A DNA stretch of 33,649 bases from Hespellia sp. Its GTDB lineage: Bacteria > Bacillota > Clostridia > Lachnospirales > Lachnospiraceae. A program made the position numbers and the translations under genes. The notes below the pieces were generated by a model, which ran no database searches, was not told where the DNA came from, and saw nothing but the letters and a program-made list of their open reading frames with translations. The stretch lies in contig JAAVXR010000062.1 in assembly GCA_022790755.1 (NCBI GenBank), positions 1 through 33,649 of the forward strand, in the 5' to 3' direction. Shown one piece after another: positions 24,663 through 32,643 of this stretch. The first letter of the stretch is position 1. Every line of letters starts with the position of its first letter.

Positions 24663-25015
24663 TGAGTGAATTCAACCGGATGATGGGAATTTTTATGCTG
24701 GCAGCCGGCGTCTATATTTTCTATGAATATTTTCGAATGGTGAAAACCGGCAAGCTGAGTGAGGTACTCCTACTTGGAAAAGGGGTTCCGGAAAGCAGAT
24801 GTCGGGATAAAGAGGCGTTTTCAAAAAAAGCGTTGCCTGCAGTACTAATTTTGGCGGTAATTACGACGGCGTATGGCGTGATAGACTGTATCAACTTTTT
24901 TGTGGTTGCAATAGAAATCTTGGATTTCGTGTTTATGATCGTATTTCTGGTGGTATTGTTTGGATATGCTTATTATATTAGTAAATTAAAGAAAACCTAT
25001 ATTCGTCCCTATTAG
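24662..25015 (+). CDS. Small three-helix membrane protein of unknown function
   Basis: Encodes 117 residues with three hydrophobic helices: GIFMLAAGVYIFYEYFRM near the start, ALPAVLILAVITTAYGVID in the middle and FVFMIVFLVVLFGYAYYI at the end. Short charged loops (KTGKLSEVLLLGKGVPESRCRDKE; SKLKKTYIR) lie between and after. Its ATG overlaps the thrC stop (TAATG), so it is translationally coupled to threonine synthase; no independent ribosome site is obvious. I do not recognise the family and see no link to threonine metabolism. Confidence 0.65.
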   Translation: MSEFNRMMGIFMLAAGVYIFYEYFRMVKTGKLSEVLLLGKGVPESRCRDKEAFSKKALPAVLILAVITTAYGVIDCINFFVVAIEILDFVFMIVFLVVLFGYAYYISKLKKTYIRPY

Positions 25016-25034
25016 AGTGAGTTTTGTTCCGATT

Positions 25035-25072
25035 GGCAGCAGGCAAACGCAAAATGTGGTATGTTTGCTGCC
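25035..25072 (+). other. Hairpin and direct repeats before cdd
   Basis: GGCAG and CAAAC (25035-25048, 4-base bulge) pair with GTTTGCTGCC (25063-25072), a 10-bp stem ending 8 bases before the cdd ribosome site. CCGATTGG occurs as a direct repeat at 25029-25036 and 25071-25078. It may be an attenuator or a weak terminator; there is no T-run. Confidence 0.4.
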
Positions 25073-25093
25073 GATTGGTTTAAGGAGGTCATT

Positions 25094-25489
25094 ATGATAG
25101 AATATGAGAAGTTGATGCAGGAAGCACTCCAGGCACGCGAAGCGTCCTATAGTCCGTATTCTGGATTCAAAGTAGGAGCCGCCCTGCTCTGTAAAAATGG
25201 CAAAATCTATGCAGGATGCAACATAGAAAATGGAGCTTATGGGCCGTCAAATTGTGCAGAGAGGACTGCATTTTTCAAGGCGGTATCGGAAGGTGAGAGG
25301 GAATTTGCAGCGATTGCAATTGTCGGAGGAGGAGATCAACTGCAAGTCTGTTATCCTTGTGGGGTTTGCCGGCAGGTAATGGCGGAGTTCTGTTCCCCTG
25401 AATTCGAAATTATATGTGGAACTGAGCCGCAGCAATATGAAAAGCATACCTTAGAGGAGCTTCTACCCAAGGCGTTTTTCTTAAAATGA
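25094..25489 (+). CDS. Cytidine deaminase
   Basis: Encodes 131 residues, the size of the homotetrameric bacterial enzyme. It deaminates cytidine and deoxycytidine to uridine forms in pyrimidine salvage. The zinc site is complete: Cys54 and the catalytic Glu56 (NCAERTAF), Cys89 and Cys92 (YPCGVCRQVM). Substrate-binding motifs SPYSGFKVGAAL and GCNIENGAYG are present. The ATG at 25094 follows a near-perfect TAAGGAGGT at 25081-25089, which rules out the longer frame starting at 25061. Confidence 0.95.
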   Translation: MIEYEKLMQEALQAREASYSPYSGFKVGAALLCKNGKIYAGCNIENGAYGPSNCAERTAFFKAVSEGEREFAAIAIVGGGDQLQVCYPCGVCRQVMAEFCSPEFEIICGTEPQQYEKHTLEELLPKAFFLK

Positions 25490-25549
25490 CTTTTGCAAAA
25501 CTATTAAAAACAGGATGCAAAATTATTGTACAAATATAAAGACACCTTG

Positions 25550-25578
25550 TTGACTTTCCCTTAGAAAAATGAGATAAT
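25550..25578 (+). promoter_or_regulatory. pckA promoter
   Basis: TTGACT (25550-25555), 17 bases, GATAAT (25573-25578). The start codon lies 35 bases beyond the -10 and the leader carries AAGGAGG. Confidence 0.8.
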
Positions 25579-25612
25579 GAAACAAATTTTTGATTTTAAG
25601 GAGGAAAACACT

Positions 25613-27310
25613 ATGTCAACAAAAGCATATTATCCGATCAGTGAAATCGGCGCCGGTAAACCTGGTTTTTCCAAGACCAGATCTATTATCGAAGCAGCAT
25701 TTTATGGAAACAATGTTGTGCCGGTTAATACGTTAAAAGAAGCATATAATTTGGCAAAAAATTCACCGGGAACAATCGTTACGGATATGCCTGTATATAG
25801 AGGTGAGGAGTTTGGATTAGACGCAGACGCAAGGGTGCTGTTGTTCAATGATGGAGCAATAACCGGACGTTATGCAACGGCAAGGCGTATTGCCGGCGAA
25901 CCGGGAGTGGACTGCGAGGCGCTTGATAAAGTTGCGATGGACGCAATCTATACCTCTCGTTTTAAGAAAATGTACCATGCGACGGTATATGCAGGATTAG
26001 ATCCGGAATTTATGGTAAAATGCCATCTTTTGATTCCGGAGGGCGAAGAGAATATTATGTATAACTGGATGTTAAACTTCCAGTATATGTCCGATGATTA
26101 TGTAAAGATGTATAAATCATCTCAGCCAGTAGGCGACGGGAAGGAGCCGGATATCTATATCTTCTCTGATCCGCAATGGGTGCCGGTTGAGAATCCAGGG
26201 GTCAGCTTTGATTGTCTGAGCGATCCTGCGAAGAAGACACTGTGCTATTTCAACACAGAGCAGAACTGTGCATGTATCCTTGGTATGAGATATTTTGGAG
26301 AACATAAGAAAGGAACTCTGACTATGGTATGGGCGATTGCAAACCGGAATGGTTATGCGTCCTGTCACGGCGGTCAGAAAGAATACTTATTGCCAGATGG
26401 TTCCAAGTATGTGGCTTCTGTTTACGGTTTGTCAGGTTCTGGTAAGTCCACATTGACGCATGCAAAGCATGGCGGCAAGTACGAGATCAAGGTACTGCAT
26501 GACGATGCATTTATCATCAATACGGATACCTGTTCTTCGATTGCGATTGAGCCGACCTATTTTGATAAGACGGCGGATTATCCGACCGGATGCGCGGACA
26601 ACAAATATCTTTTGACTGCTCAGAACTGTTCTGCTACGCTGGACGAGGACGGAAAGGTTCAGTTAGTTACGGAGGATGTAAGAAACGGAAACGGACGCGC
26701 CATTAAGTCTAAGCTGTGGTCTCCGAACCGTGTGGATAAGATTGATGCGCCGGTCAATGCGATCTTCTGGATCATGAAAGACCCGACCATTCCGCCGGTT
26801 GTAAAATTAAAAGGAGCTTCTCTGGCATCTGTGATGGGAGCGACTCTTGCGACAAAGCGGTCTTCCGCAGAAAGACTTGCACCCGGGGTAGATCCGAATA
26901 AATTGGTTGTGGTTCCTTATGCAAACCCATTCCGGACATATCCTCTGGCAAATGATTATGAGAAGTTTAAAAAATTGGTAGAAGAGAAGAATGTAGACTG
27001 CTACATTGTGAATACAGGAGATTTCATGGGTAAGAAAGTGAAACCAGCGGATACTCTTGGAATTTTGGAAGCGATTGTGGAAAAGAAAGCAGATTTCCAT
27101 CAGTGGGGACCATTCTCTGATATCGAGATTATGGATTGGGAAGGATTTATTCCGGATATGAATGATTCGGAATATGTATCCCAGTTGAAAGCCCGCATGA
27201 ATGATCGTGTAAATGAGATCAAACAATTTGCAACGGCGAAGGACGGGTATGACAAACTTCCGGACGATGCGCTTGCTGCAATTCAGAAAGTTGTTGATGA
27301 ATTAAATTAA
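25613..27310 (+). CDS. Phosphoenolpyruvate carboxykinase (ATP)
   Basis: Encodes 565 residues from the ATG at 25613, preceded by AAGGAGG at 25599-25605. It interconverts oxaloacetate plus ATP with PEP, CO2 and ADP; in gut anaerobes it often runs towards oxaloacetate to fix CO2. ATP-type features: P-loop GLSGSGKSTL (272-281), the metal site HDDAFIIN, RYATARRIAGEPGVDCEA in the N-terminal half, and KGASLASVMGATLATKRSSAERLAPGVDPNK. The gene has its own strong promoter and stands alone. Confidence 0.93.
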   Translation: MSTKAYYPISEIGAGKPGFSKTRSIIEAAFYGNNVVPVNTLKEAYNLAKNSPGTIVTDMPVYRGEEFGLDADARVLLFNDGAITGRYATARRIAGEPGVDCEALDKVAMDAIYTSRFKKMYHATVYAGLDPEFMVKCHLLIPEGEENIMYNWMLNFQYMSDDYVKMYKSSQPVGDGKEPDIYIFSDPQWVPVENPGVSFDCLSDPAKKTLCYFNTEQNCACILGMRYFGEHKKGTLTMVWAIANRNGYASCHGGQKEYLLPDGSKYVASVYGLSGSGKSTLTHAKHGGKYEIKVLHDDAFIINTDTCSSIAIEPTYFDKTADYPTGCADNKYLLTAQNCSATLDEDGKVQLVTEDVRNGNGRAIKSKLWSPNRVDKIDAPVNAIFWIMKDPTIPPVVKLKGASLASVMGATLATKRSSAERLAPGVDPNKLVVVPYANPFRTYPLANDYEKFKKLVEEKNVDCYIVNTGDFMGKKVKPADTLGILEAIVEKKADFHQWGPFSDIEIMDWEGFIPDMNDSEYVSQLKARMNDRVNEIKQFATAKDGYDKLPDDALAAIQKVVDELN

Positions 27311-27324
27311 ACCGCGTAGGATCG

Positions 27325-27350
27325 GCCCTGTGTGCGTAGCACATTAGGGC
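27325..27350 (+). terminator. Hairpin after pckA
   Basis: GCCCTGTGTGC (27325-27335) pairs with GCACATTAGGGC (27339-27350) over a 3-base loop with one bulge. The stem is strong but the following sequence (TGATTCTATG) has no T-run, so it may be a weak terminator or an mRNA-end stabiliser. Confidence 0.45.
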
Positions 27351-27385
27351 TGATTCTATGTCAGAAAGTTTGGAGGGAGAATAAC

Positions 27386-28276
27386 ATGAAGTTAAATAAA
27401 CATTGTTCGGAATGTCTGTATAATCGAGAGAAAAAAAGAGCGTTGGAAATCGAGAACTCGGATGAACGCAAGGCATATCTTCAAGAGGTAGAAGAAATTG
27501 TGACTCATGGAGATTTTCAGTCACAAGTTGAGTTCCTGGATGCGGTATTTCGGCTGTATGACGGAAAATATGGAAAAACCGAGTCTTATCACGAGTTAAA
27601 GGAAAAATTCAATTCTTTTATGCTTCAGCAGGAAGAAGCGATCATGGCACGTATCAAATCGACGCAAGATCCATTGAGGACTGCAATTCAGGCGGCGCAG
27701 GCAGGAAATTATATTGACTGTATGGCGCTTCCAGAGATTGATGAGGCAATTCTGGGGAAATTATTGGCGAACTTTGAGGACAATCCTTTGATGGAGGATA
27801 TATACGATGAATTTTTGGAGGATCTGTCGAGAGCGAAGCATCTGGTGTATCTTACCGATAACTGTGGAGAAATTGTGATGGATAAACTATTGATTCGAAT
27901 CATACAGGAAAGATATCCACAGGTTGAGATTCAAGTCATCGTCCGGGGCGAGGAGGTTCTCAATGACGCTACAATGGAAGATGCCAGACAAGTCCGATTA
28001 GATACTGTGGCGTCTGTGGAGGGAAACGGAACGGCCTTATCGGGTACTTGTCTGCATTTGATTCCTGAGAAGATTAGAAAAAGGATTGAAAGTGCGGATG
28101 TGATTATTGCAAAAGGACAAGGAAATTATGAGTCGCTGGTTGGCTGTCGATTGAATGTATATTATACGTTCTTGTGTAAATGCCAGTATCTTATGGGTAA
28201 ATTTTCCTGTGAACACCTACATCCCATTTTTTATCCGGAATCTAGAATCCATAATACAGACGATGAATTACATTGA
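27386..28276 (+). CDS. DUF89 (ARMT1-like) metal-dependent phosphatase family protein
   Basis: Encodes 296 residues from the ATG at 27386 (GGAGGG upstream). The core YLTDNCGEIVMDKLLI and the later IIAKGQGNYESL are signatures of the DUF89 family, whose members are metal-dependent damage-control phosphatases acting on sugar-phosphate or related metabolites. Asp and Asn of TDNCGE and the Asp in VMDKLL are likely metal or phosphate ligands. The N-terminus has a CSECLYN CxxC pair and the C-terminus another Cys-rich patch (LCKCQYLMGKFSCEHLHP), common in the prokaryotic branch. The 3' end overlaps the convergent VanZ gene by 35 bases. Substrate unknown. Confidence 0.8.
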   Translation: MKLNKHCSECLYNREKKRALEIENSDERKAYLQEVEEIVTHGDFQSQVEFLDAVFRLYDGKYGKTESYHELKEKFNSFMLQQEEAIMARIKSTQDPLRTAIQAAQAGNYIDCMALPEIDEAILGKLLANFEDNPLMEDIYDEFLEDLSRAKHLVYLTDNCGEIVMDKLLIRIIQERYPQVEIQVIVRGEEVLNDATMEDARQVRLDTVASVEGNGTALSGTCLHLIPEKIRKRIESADVIIAKGQGNYESLVGCRLNVYYTFLCKCQYLMGKFSCEHLHPIFYPESRIHNTDDELH

Positions 28277-28889
28277 GATAAGGGATGCCTGCAAGAAAGT
28301 ACAGGGAAAACAGAATCAATATTGTACATAAAGCGCTTCCCGGGGCCGCCTGTAACGACGCATGTTTTCGGAAGAGAAGTCGATACAGGCCAAATCCCAG
28401 TGCAGTTCCCAGCGTATTCATAATCAGATCGTCGATGTCGGTTGCCCGAAAATTGAATAATTGGCTGATTTCAATGAGTAGAGAAAATGTAAAACCAGTC
28501 AAAAGCGTTCTGGAAAATGACCCGTTTTTCTCCCAGAGAAATGGAGTCAGAAAACCAATCGGCAGAAATAAAAGACAATTCATGCATAGACCAAACAGGG
28601 CCTCCATTCCGTCAGAGAATGGAATCAGGTTCACCTCATCCTTTCGAATCAATGAGAATCCGTTCAACAGTACTTCAGGTAATCCGGCGGTTCCGGTGAT
28701 ATAGAAAATTGCGCATAAAGCCCCGACAAGTATCTGCCATCCGATCAGAAATCCCAGAGAAAGAACCAGGCCTTTCTTTTTGTAATAGAAATATGTCAGA
28801 ATTTCTATGATAAGAAGAAATGGTAGGAGTGCGAGGTAGTCCAAAAAACATTCTCCCGCAAGTGCAGTCATGTGAAATATAAAGCTCAT
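28242..28889 (-). CDS. VanZ-family membrane protein
   Basis: Encodes 215 residues if started at the ATG at 28889, the one that gives 6-base spacing to GGAGG (28896-28900); an ATG 3 bases upstream and one at 28919 are alternatives. About five or six membrane helices are present. The VanZ-like domain shows in NLIPFSDGMEALFGLCMNCLLFLPIGFL, SLLIEISQLFNFRATDIDDLIMNTLGTALGF, where the RATDIDDLIMNTLGT motif is diagnostic. VanZ relatives have been linked to teicoplanin tolerance and cell envelope stress, but the molecular role is unclear. It converges with the DUF89 gene and the last 35 bases of both overlap. Confidence 0.82.
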   Translation of the reverse strand: MSFIFHMTALAGECFLDYLALLPFLLIIEILTYFYYKKKGLVLSLGFLIGWQILVGALCAIFYITGTAGLPEVLLNGFSLIRKDEVNLIPFSDGMEALFGLCMNCLLFLPIGFLTPFLWEKNGSFSRTLLTGFTFSLLIEISQLFNFRATDIDDLIMNTLGTALGFGLYRLLFRKHASLQAAPGSALCTILILFSLYFLAGIPYLNVIHRLYYGF

Positions 28890-29096
28890 CATAAACCTCC
28901 AGATACATATTGTAATCATAATGTAGAACGTATTTTAGTATAAATGAATTTTTGAAACAAATTAGGAAACTATTATTAGGAATTTCTTAAAATTCCAATG
29001 CCGAGCGGATCAGTTTCTAACCGATAGATTTCATCTGAAAATCGACGGATTAGGACATTTCCCCTTCGCATATATATTTAGTAATAAATAGATGTT

Positions 29097-29867
29097 GTGA
29101 GGCGTCAGGTGAAACAAAAAATAAAAAGATACAGTATGATTGTACTGGTTGTGTTGTTGGTAACATTGAGTTCTGTCAAATACCTTTCGGAATATGCGAA
29201 AGTATCCAGCAACGTGAATGGAAGAGAATTGCCAATCTATTCTGTGGAAACAGATGAGAAAAAGGTTGCTCTGTCGTTTGATGCCGCCTGGGGAAATGAA
29301 GATACAAAAACAATTTTGGAAATACTGGAAAAACATCAGGTACATGTTACCTTTTTTATGACAGGTGGCTGGGTGTCGGAATATCCGGATGACGTCAAAG
29401 CGATTCAAGCGGCAGGGCATGATCTGGGAAATCACAGTGAAAATCATAAGAATATGAGTCAGTTGTCGGATGAGGAACAGAAGCAGGAACTTATGAAAGT
29501 GCATGATAGGGTCAAAGAATTGACTGGTGAAGAAATGTGCCTTTTCAGGCCACCCTATGGAGACTATGATGATTCGGTTATTTTGAATGCAAAAGACTGT
29601 GGGTATTATGCGATTCAGTGGGATGTGGACAGTCTGGACTGGAAAGATTATGGTGTTGACAGTATCATTGACACGGTTTTGAATCATAAAAATCTACAAA
29701 ATGGTTCAATTTTGCTCTGCCATAATGGAGCGAAATATACGGCGCAAGCGCTGGAACAGATAATCACCGGATTGCAGGAGAAGGGGTATACGATTGTTCC
29801 GATTTCGGAGTTGATTTATAAGGATGATTACCATATGGATGTCACAGGACGTCAGATCAAAAATTAG
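29097..29867 (+). CDS. Polysaccharide deacetylase, PdaB-like (NodB domain)
   Basis: Encodes 256 residues, with an N-terminal membrane anchor (MIVLVVLLVTLSSVKYL) and a NodB deacetylase domain. Motif 1 is SFDAAWGNED, in which the metal Asp is kept but the usual FDDG is altered to FDAAW, as in PdaB-type sporulation proteins; motif 2 is NHSENH with the metal His pair; motif 3 is FRPPYGDYD; later WDVDSLDWKDYG and LCHN complete the site. It probably removes acetyl groups from peptidoglycan or a related glycan outside the membrane. The start is uncertain: GTG at 29097 keeps the basic N-region but has no good ribosome site; ATG at 29136 is shorter. Confidence 0.82.
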   Translation: MRRQVKQKIKRYSMIVLVVLLVTLSSVKYLSEYAKVSSNVNGRELPIYSVETDEKKVALSFDAAWGNEDTKTILEILEKHQVHVTFFMTGGWVSEYPDDVKAIQAAGHDLGNHSENHKNMSQLSDEEQKQELMKVHDRVKELTGEEMCLFRPPYGDYDDSVILNAKDCGYYAIQWDVDSLDWKDYGVDSIIDTVLNHKNLQNGSILLCHNGAKYTAQALEQIITGLQEKGYTIVPISELIYKDDYHMDVTGRQIKN

Positions 29868-29925
29868 CAAACTTTAGCACTTTTTTACTCTTCCGACATA
29901 TAGTAAAGGAAAAAGGGATGACACT

Positions 29926-30402
29926 ATGGCAAGTACATCTTTTATACCTATCGTTGGGTTGATTCGTGATATTCAGGACATGTCGGAGGATTGCTGCAGT
30001 CAGATGATTACGATTGTGTCACCGGAGCAGGAGGCACATTTTGTAATATCTCCGGATACCGATGTGATTGACAGTATTCCGTTACGAAGAGGAATGCAGG
30101 TCGCAGCATTTTATGATGCGAATGTGCCGGTTCCGCTTATTTTTCCGCCGCAGTATCAAGCTGTGTTGATTACCAGGTTGGAGTGGGGCGAAAGTGTGAT
30201 GTTATCAAGATTTAACCAAGATTTGGTTTCTGAACAGAATACGCTGCAGTTGAATGTAGCGCGAAATACCCGGATTACAACGGTAAATGGGCAGCGTTTT
30301 CGATGCCCTCTGGAAAATAGAGAACTGTTGGTGTATTACAGTGCTACGACAAGAAGTATTCCACCGCAGACTACACCGAGACGTATTGTCGTAATGTGCT
30401 GA
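29926..30402 (+). CDS. Conserved-looking protein of unknown function
   Basis: Encodes 158 residues with no signal peptide or membrane segment. Beta-strand-rich by appearance; the middle has the striking YDANVPVPLIFPPQYQAVLI stretch, a Pro-rich motif I have seen in unnamed clostridial proteins, but I cannot assign a function. A second feature is CCSQ near residue 23 and a single terminal Cys. The ATG at 29926 follows an AAAAAGGGA ribosome site. It is 58 bases after the deacetylase gene and upstream of the glnA promoter, so it may share a transcript with the deacetylase. Confidence 0.6.
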   Translation: MASTSFIPIVGLIRDIQDMSEDCCSQMITIVSPEQEAHFVISPDTDVIDSIPLRRGMQVAAFYDANVPVPLIFPPQYQAVLITRLEWGESVMLSRFNQDLVSEQNTLQLNVARNTRITTVNGQRFRCPLENRELLVYYSATTRSIPPQTTPRRIVVMC

Positions 30403-30444
30403 AAATCTGCTACTTAGATCTTTATTATTCATGGAACTTACAAG

Positions 30445-30473
30445 TTGACAAATATTTTTTCTCTGTCTATAAT
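30445..30473 (+). promoter_or_regulatory. glnA promoter
   Basis: Perfect TTGACA (30445-30450), 17 bases, perfect TATAAT (30468-30473). The start codon is at 30664, so the leader is about 185 bases long. Confidence 0.9.
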
Positions 30474-30479
30474 ATGTAT

Positions 30480-30650
30480 CAAACAACGGCGTTTTCAGGG
30501 GATGAGAACGCCGTTTTCATGCACACGGGTGCCCGAAGGGAAAAATGTCAGTGGAACTGACGGGCGCTCCGGCGCATCGGGTATGGGAAGAAACCTTCCC
30601 TACTCGAATTGAAGAAATTTGTGGCAAGCTTGTAAAAGGGAGAGGATTTC
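30480..30650 (+). promoter_or_regulatory. Structured glnA leader RNA, candidate ANTAR target
   Basis: Hairpin 1: AACGGCGTT (30485-30493) with AACGCCGTT (30507-30515), extended inward by T-G, T-A and C-G pairs, loop AGGGGAT, followed by TTTT; it looks like a terminator. Then GTCAG/CTGAC (30547-30561) enclosed by GCCC/GGGC (30531-30565), with CCCGA (30532-30536) alternatively able to pair with TCGGG (30577-30581). A third perfect stem is GGGAAG/CTTCCC (30585-30600). Competing pairings and a terminator-like first hairpin suggest control by attenuation. An ANTAR protein is encoded downstream; such proteins bind paired hairpins with 6-base loops, which I cannot confirm here. Confidence 0.55.
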
Positions 30651-30663
30651 AGGAGGAAAGACG

Positions 30664-31995
30664 ATGCATGATTATACACGTAAAGATATCATCGAGTTGG
30701 TAAAAGATGAAGATGTGGAGTTTATCCGGCTGCAGTTTACGGACGCATTCGGTATGATGAAGAATCTGGCGGTTACGGTAAATCAGTTGGAGAAAGTGCT
30801 GAATAATAAATGTATGTTTGACTGCGTTGCAGTGGAGGGGTTTGCCGGAATCGGAGAACCAGATATGTATTTATATCCGGATGTCAAAACATTCGAAATA
30901 TTCCCGTGGCGACCTCAGCAGGGAAAAGTGGCCAGATTGATTTGCGATATATACCGGTCCAATGGAGAGCCTTTTGTGTGTGATCCACGATACATTTTAA
31001 AAAAGGTAATTCTTGAAGCTGAAGAGATGGGATATTCTCTGAATGTTGGGCCGGAATGTGAATTTTTTCTGTTCCATACGAATGAAGATGGAAGTCCGAC
31101 GACGCTGACACACGAACAGGGAGGATATTTTGATGTTGGTCCGCTGGACTATGGTGAAAACGCGAGAAGGGACATGGTTTTAACATTGGAAGAGATGGGA
31201 TTTGAGATTGAGTCTTCCCACCATGAAGCAGCCCCGGCGCAGCACGAAATTGATTTTAGATATGATGAAGCTCTGGCAACTGCGGATAATATTATGACCT
31301 TTCGACTTGTGGTAAAAACGATTGCAAAACGGCACGGGCTACATGCGACGTTTATGCCAAAACCTAAGACCGAGGAGAGTGGTTCTGGGATGCATATTAA
31401 TCTGTCATTATCCAGAGACGGGAAAAATATTTTCCAGAATACCAGCGATCCAAACGGCTTGAGTCAGGATGCCTATTATTTTATCGGCGGTCTGATGGAA
31501 CATATGAAAGCGATTACTGCGATCACCAATCCGACGGTAAACTCTTATAAACGCTTCGTGCCGGGATTTGAGGCCCCGGTATATATTGCGTGGTCTGCAA
31601 AGAATTGCAGCTCATTGATCCGGGTTCCGGCTGCAAGGGGAGAAGATACCAGAATAGAACTGCGAAGTCCTGATCCGACTGCAAATCCCTATCTGGCATT
31701 GGCAGTGCTTTTGGCCGCCGGATTGGACGGAATTCGTAGACAGGTGCTGCCCCCAGACAGTGTGGATCAGAATGTGTTTGCAATGACGGACGAAGAACGA
31801 AAACCGCTGCATATAGAAACATTACCGATTACTTTGTCAGATGCGGCGAAGGAGTTGGAGAAAAATCCGTTTATCTGTAATGTTCTGGGAAAAGAACTGA
31901 CCGAAAAATTAATCAAGGATTATAAGGAAAAATATGAGGAATATCAGGCTCAAGTAACACCGTGGGAGATTGAGCAGTATTTATACAAAATGTAA
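30664..31995 (+). CDS. Glutamine synthetase type I
   Basis: Encodes 443 residues from the ATG at 30664 (AGGAGGAAAG upstream), the length of short Gram-positive GSI-alpha enzymes. It makes glutamine from glutamate, ammonia and ATP. Motifs: RLQFTDAFGMMKNLAV in the N-terminal domain, GPECEFFLF, SSHHEAAPAQHEID, FMPKPKTEESGSGMHINLSL, NPTVNSYKRF and RSPDPTANPYLA. The tail lacks the adenylylation Tyr segment of the beta type, so control by covalent adenylylation is not expected. The ANTAR gene follows by 84 bases, with a small hairpin (GCTTTTTC/GAAAAGAGC, 32020-32040) in between. Confidence 0.95.
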   Translation: MHDYTRKDIIELVKDEDVEFIRLQFTDAFGMMKNLAVTVNQLEKVLNNKCMFDCVAVEGFAGIGEPDMYLYPDVKTFEIFPWRPQQGKVARLICDIYRSNGEPFVCDPRYILKKVILEAEEMGYSLNVGPECEFFLFHTNEDGSPTTLTHEQGGYFDVGPLDYGENARRDMVLTLEEMGFEIESSHHEAAPAQHEIDFRYDEALATADNIMTFRLVVKTIAKRHGLHATFMPKPKTEESGSGMHINLSLSRDGKNIFQNTSDPNGLSQDAYYFIGGLMEHMKAITAITNPTVNSYKRFVPGFEAPVYIAWSAKNCSSLIRVPAARGEDTRIELRSPDPTANPYLALAVLLAAGLDGIRRQVLPPDSVDQNVFAMTDEERKPLHIETLPITLSDAAKELEKNPFICNVLGKELTEKLIKDYKEKYEEYQAQVTPWEIEQYLYKM

Positions 31996-32079
31996 CATGT
32001 TTTCTTTCACTCGTTTGTGGCTTTTTCTGCGGAAAAGAGCATATTAGGAAAGGTAGGAAGAGGATTGGAGGTGTAAGGC

Positions 32080-32643
32080 TTGAGCAGTATGATAGTTGCG
32101 TTTCCCAAAAAAGAAATTGCAACGAATATCCGCAATATATTAGTGCGAAATGGCAATGAAGTACTGGGAATCTGTACAACTGGAGCTCAGGTTTTGCATT
32201 ATGCGGATACATTGGATGATGGGATTATTGTCTGTGGATATCGTCTGCCAGATATGTTATATACGGATATTCGCTCATGTCTTCCAGAGACATTTGAAGT
32301 GTTGTTGATTGCTTCTCCGGGAAAATGGAGCGACGGAATTCAGGACGGAGTTGTTTGGCTTTCCATGCCGATTAAAGTGTATGACTTGGTGAGTACCGTA
32401 GAAATGCTCTCACAAGTGATACATAAAAAGCGAAAAAAGCGAAGGGAAGCTGCGAAAAACCGAAACCCGGAACAAAAGGCTATCATTGAGAGGGCGAAAC
32501 TAATTTTGATGGACCGCAATGGTCTGACAGAAGATGCAGCGCACAGATATCTACAAAAAAACAGTATGGATAGTGGTACCAGTATGCTGGAAATGGCGCA
32601 GATGGTTCTGATATCCGCAGGAGTAAAAGGAGGTAGAAAATGA
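32080..32643 (+). CDS. ANTAR-domain RNA-binding antiterminator with pseudo-receiver
   Basis: Encodes 187 residues from TTG at 32080, chosen because GGAGGTG lies 6 bases upstream; ATG at 32089 is spaced poorly. Residues 1-112 have a receiver-like fold pattern, but the phospho-Asp position in IIVCGYRLPDM is Gly53 and the acidic pocket near residues 8-12 reads FPKKE, so it cannot be phosphorylated in the normal way. Residues 113-127 are a basic helix (HKKRKKRREAAKNR). Residues 128-183 are an ANTAR domain (KAIIERAKLILMDRNGLTEDAAHRYLQ). ANTAR proteins such as EutV bind hairpins in mRNA leaders to stop termination. Its place right after glnA suggests the glnA leader as target. It overlaps dapF by 4 bases (ATGA). 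Confidence 0.85.
   Translation: MSSMIVAFPKKEIATNIRNILVRNGNEVLGICTTGAQVLHYADTLDDGIIVCGYRLPDMLYTDIRSCLPETFEVLLIASPGKWSDGIQDGVVWLSMPIKVYDLVSTVEMLSQVIHKKRKKRREAAKNRNPEQKAIIERAKLILMDRNGLTEDAAHRYLQKNSMDSGTSMLEMAQMVLISAGVKGGRK

Noticed and set aside
29031-29687. 218-residue minus-strand frame opposite the deacetylase
   Set aside because: Shadow of the NodB domain gene, with no motif and no start signal.
30540-30575. T-box-like string GTGGAAC in the glnA leader
   Set aside because: There is no specifier stem or room for stem I between the promoter and this point, so a tRNA-sensing T-box is not supported.
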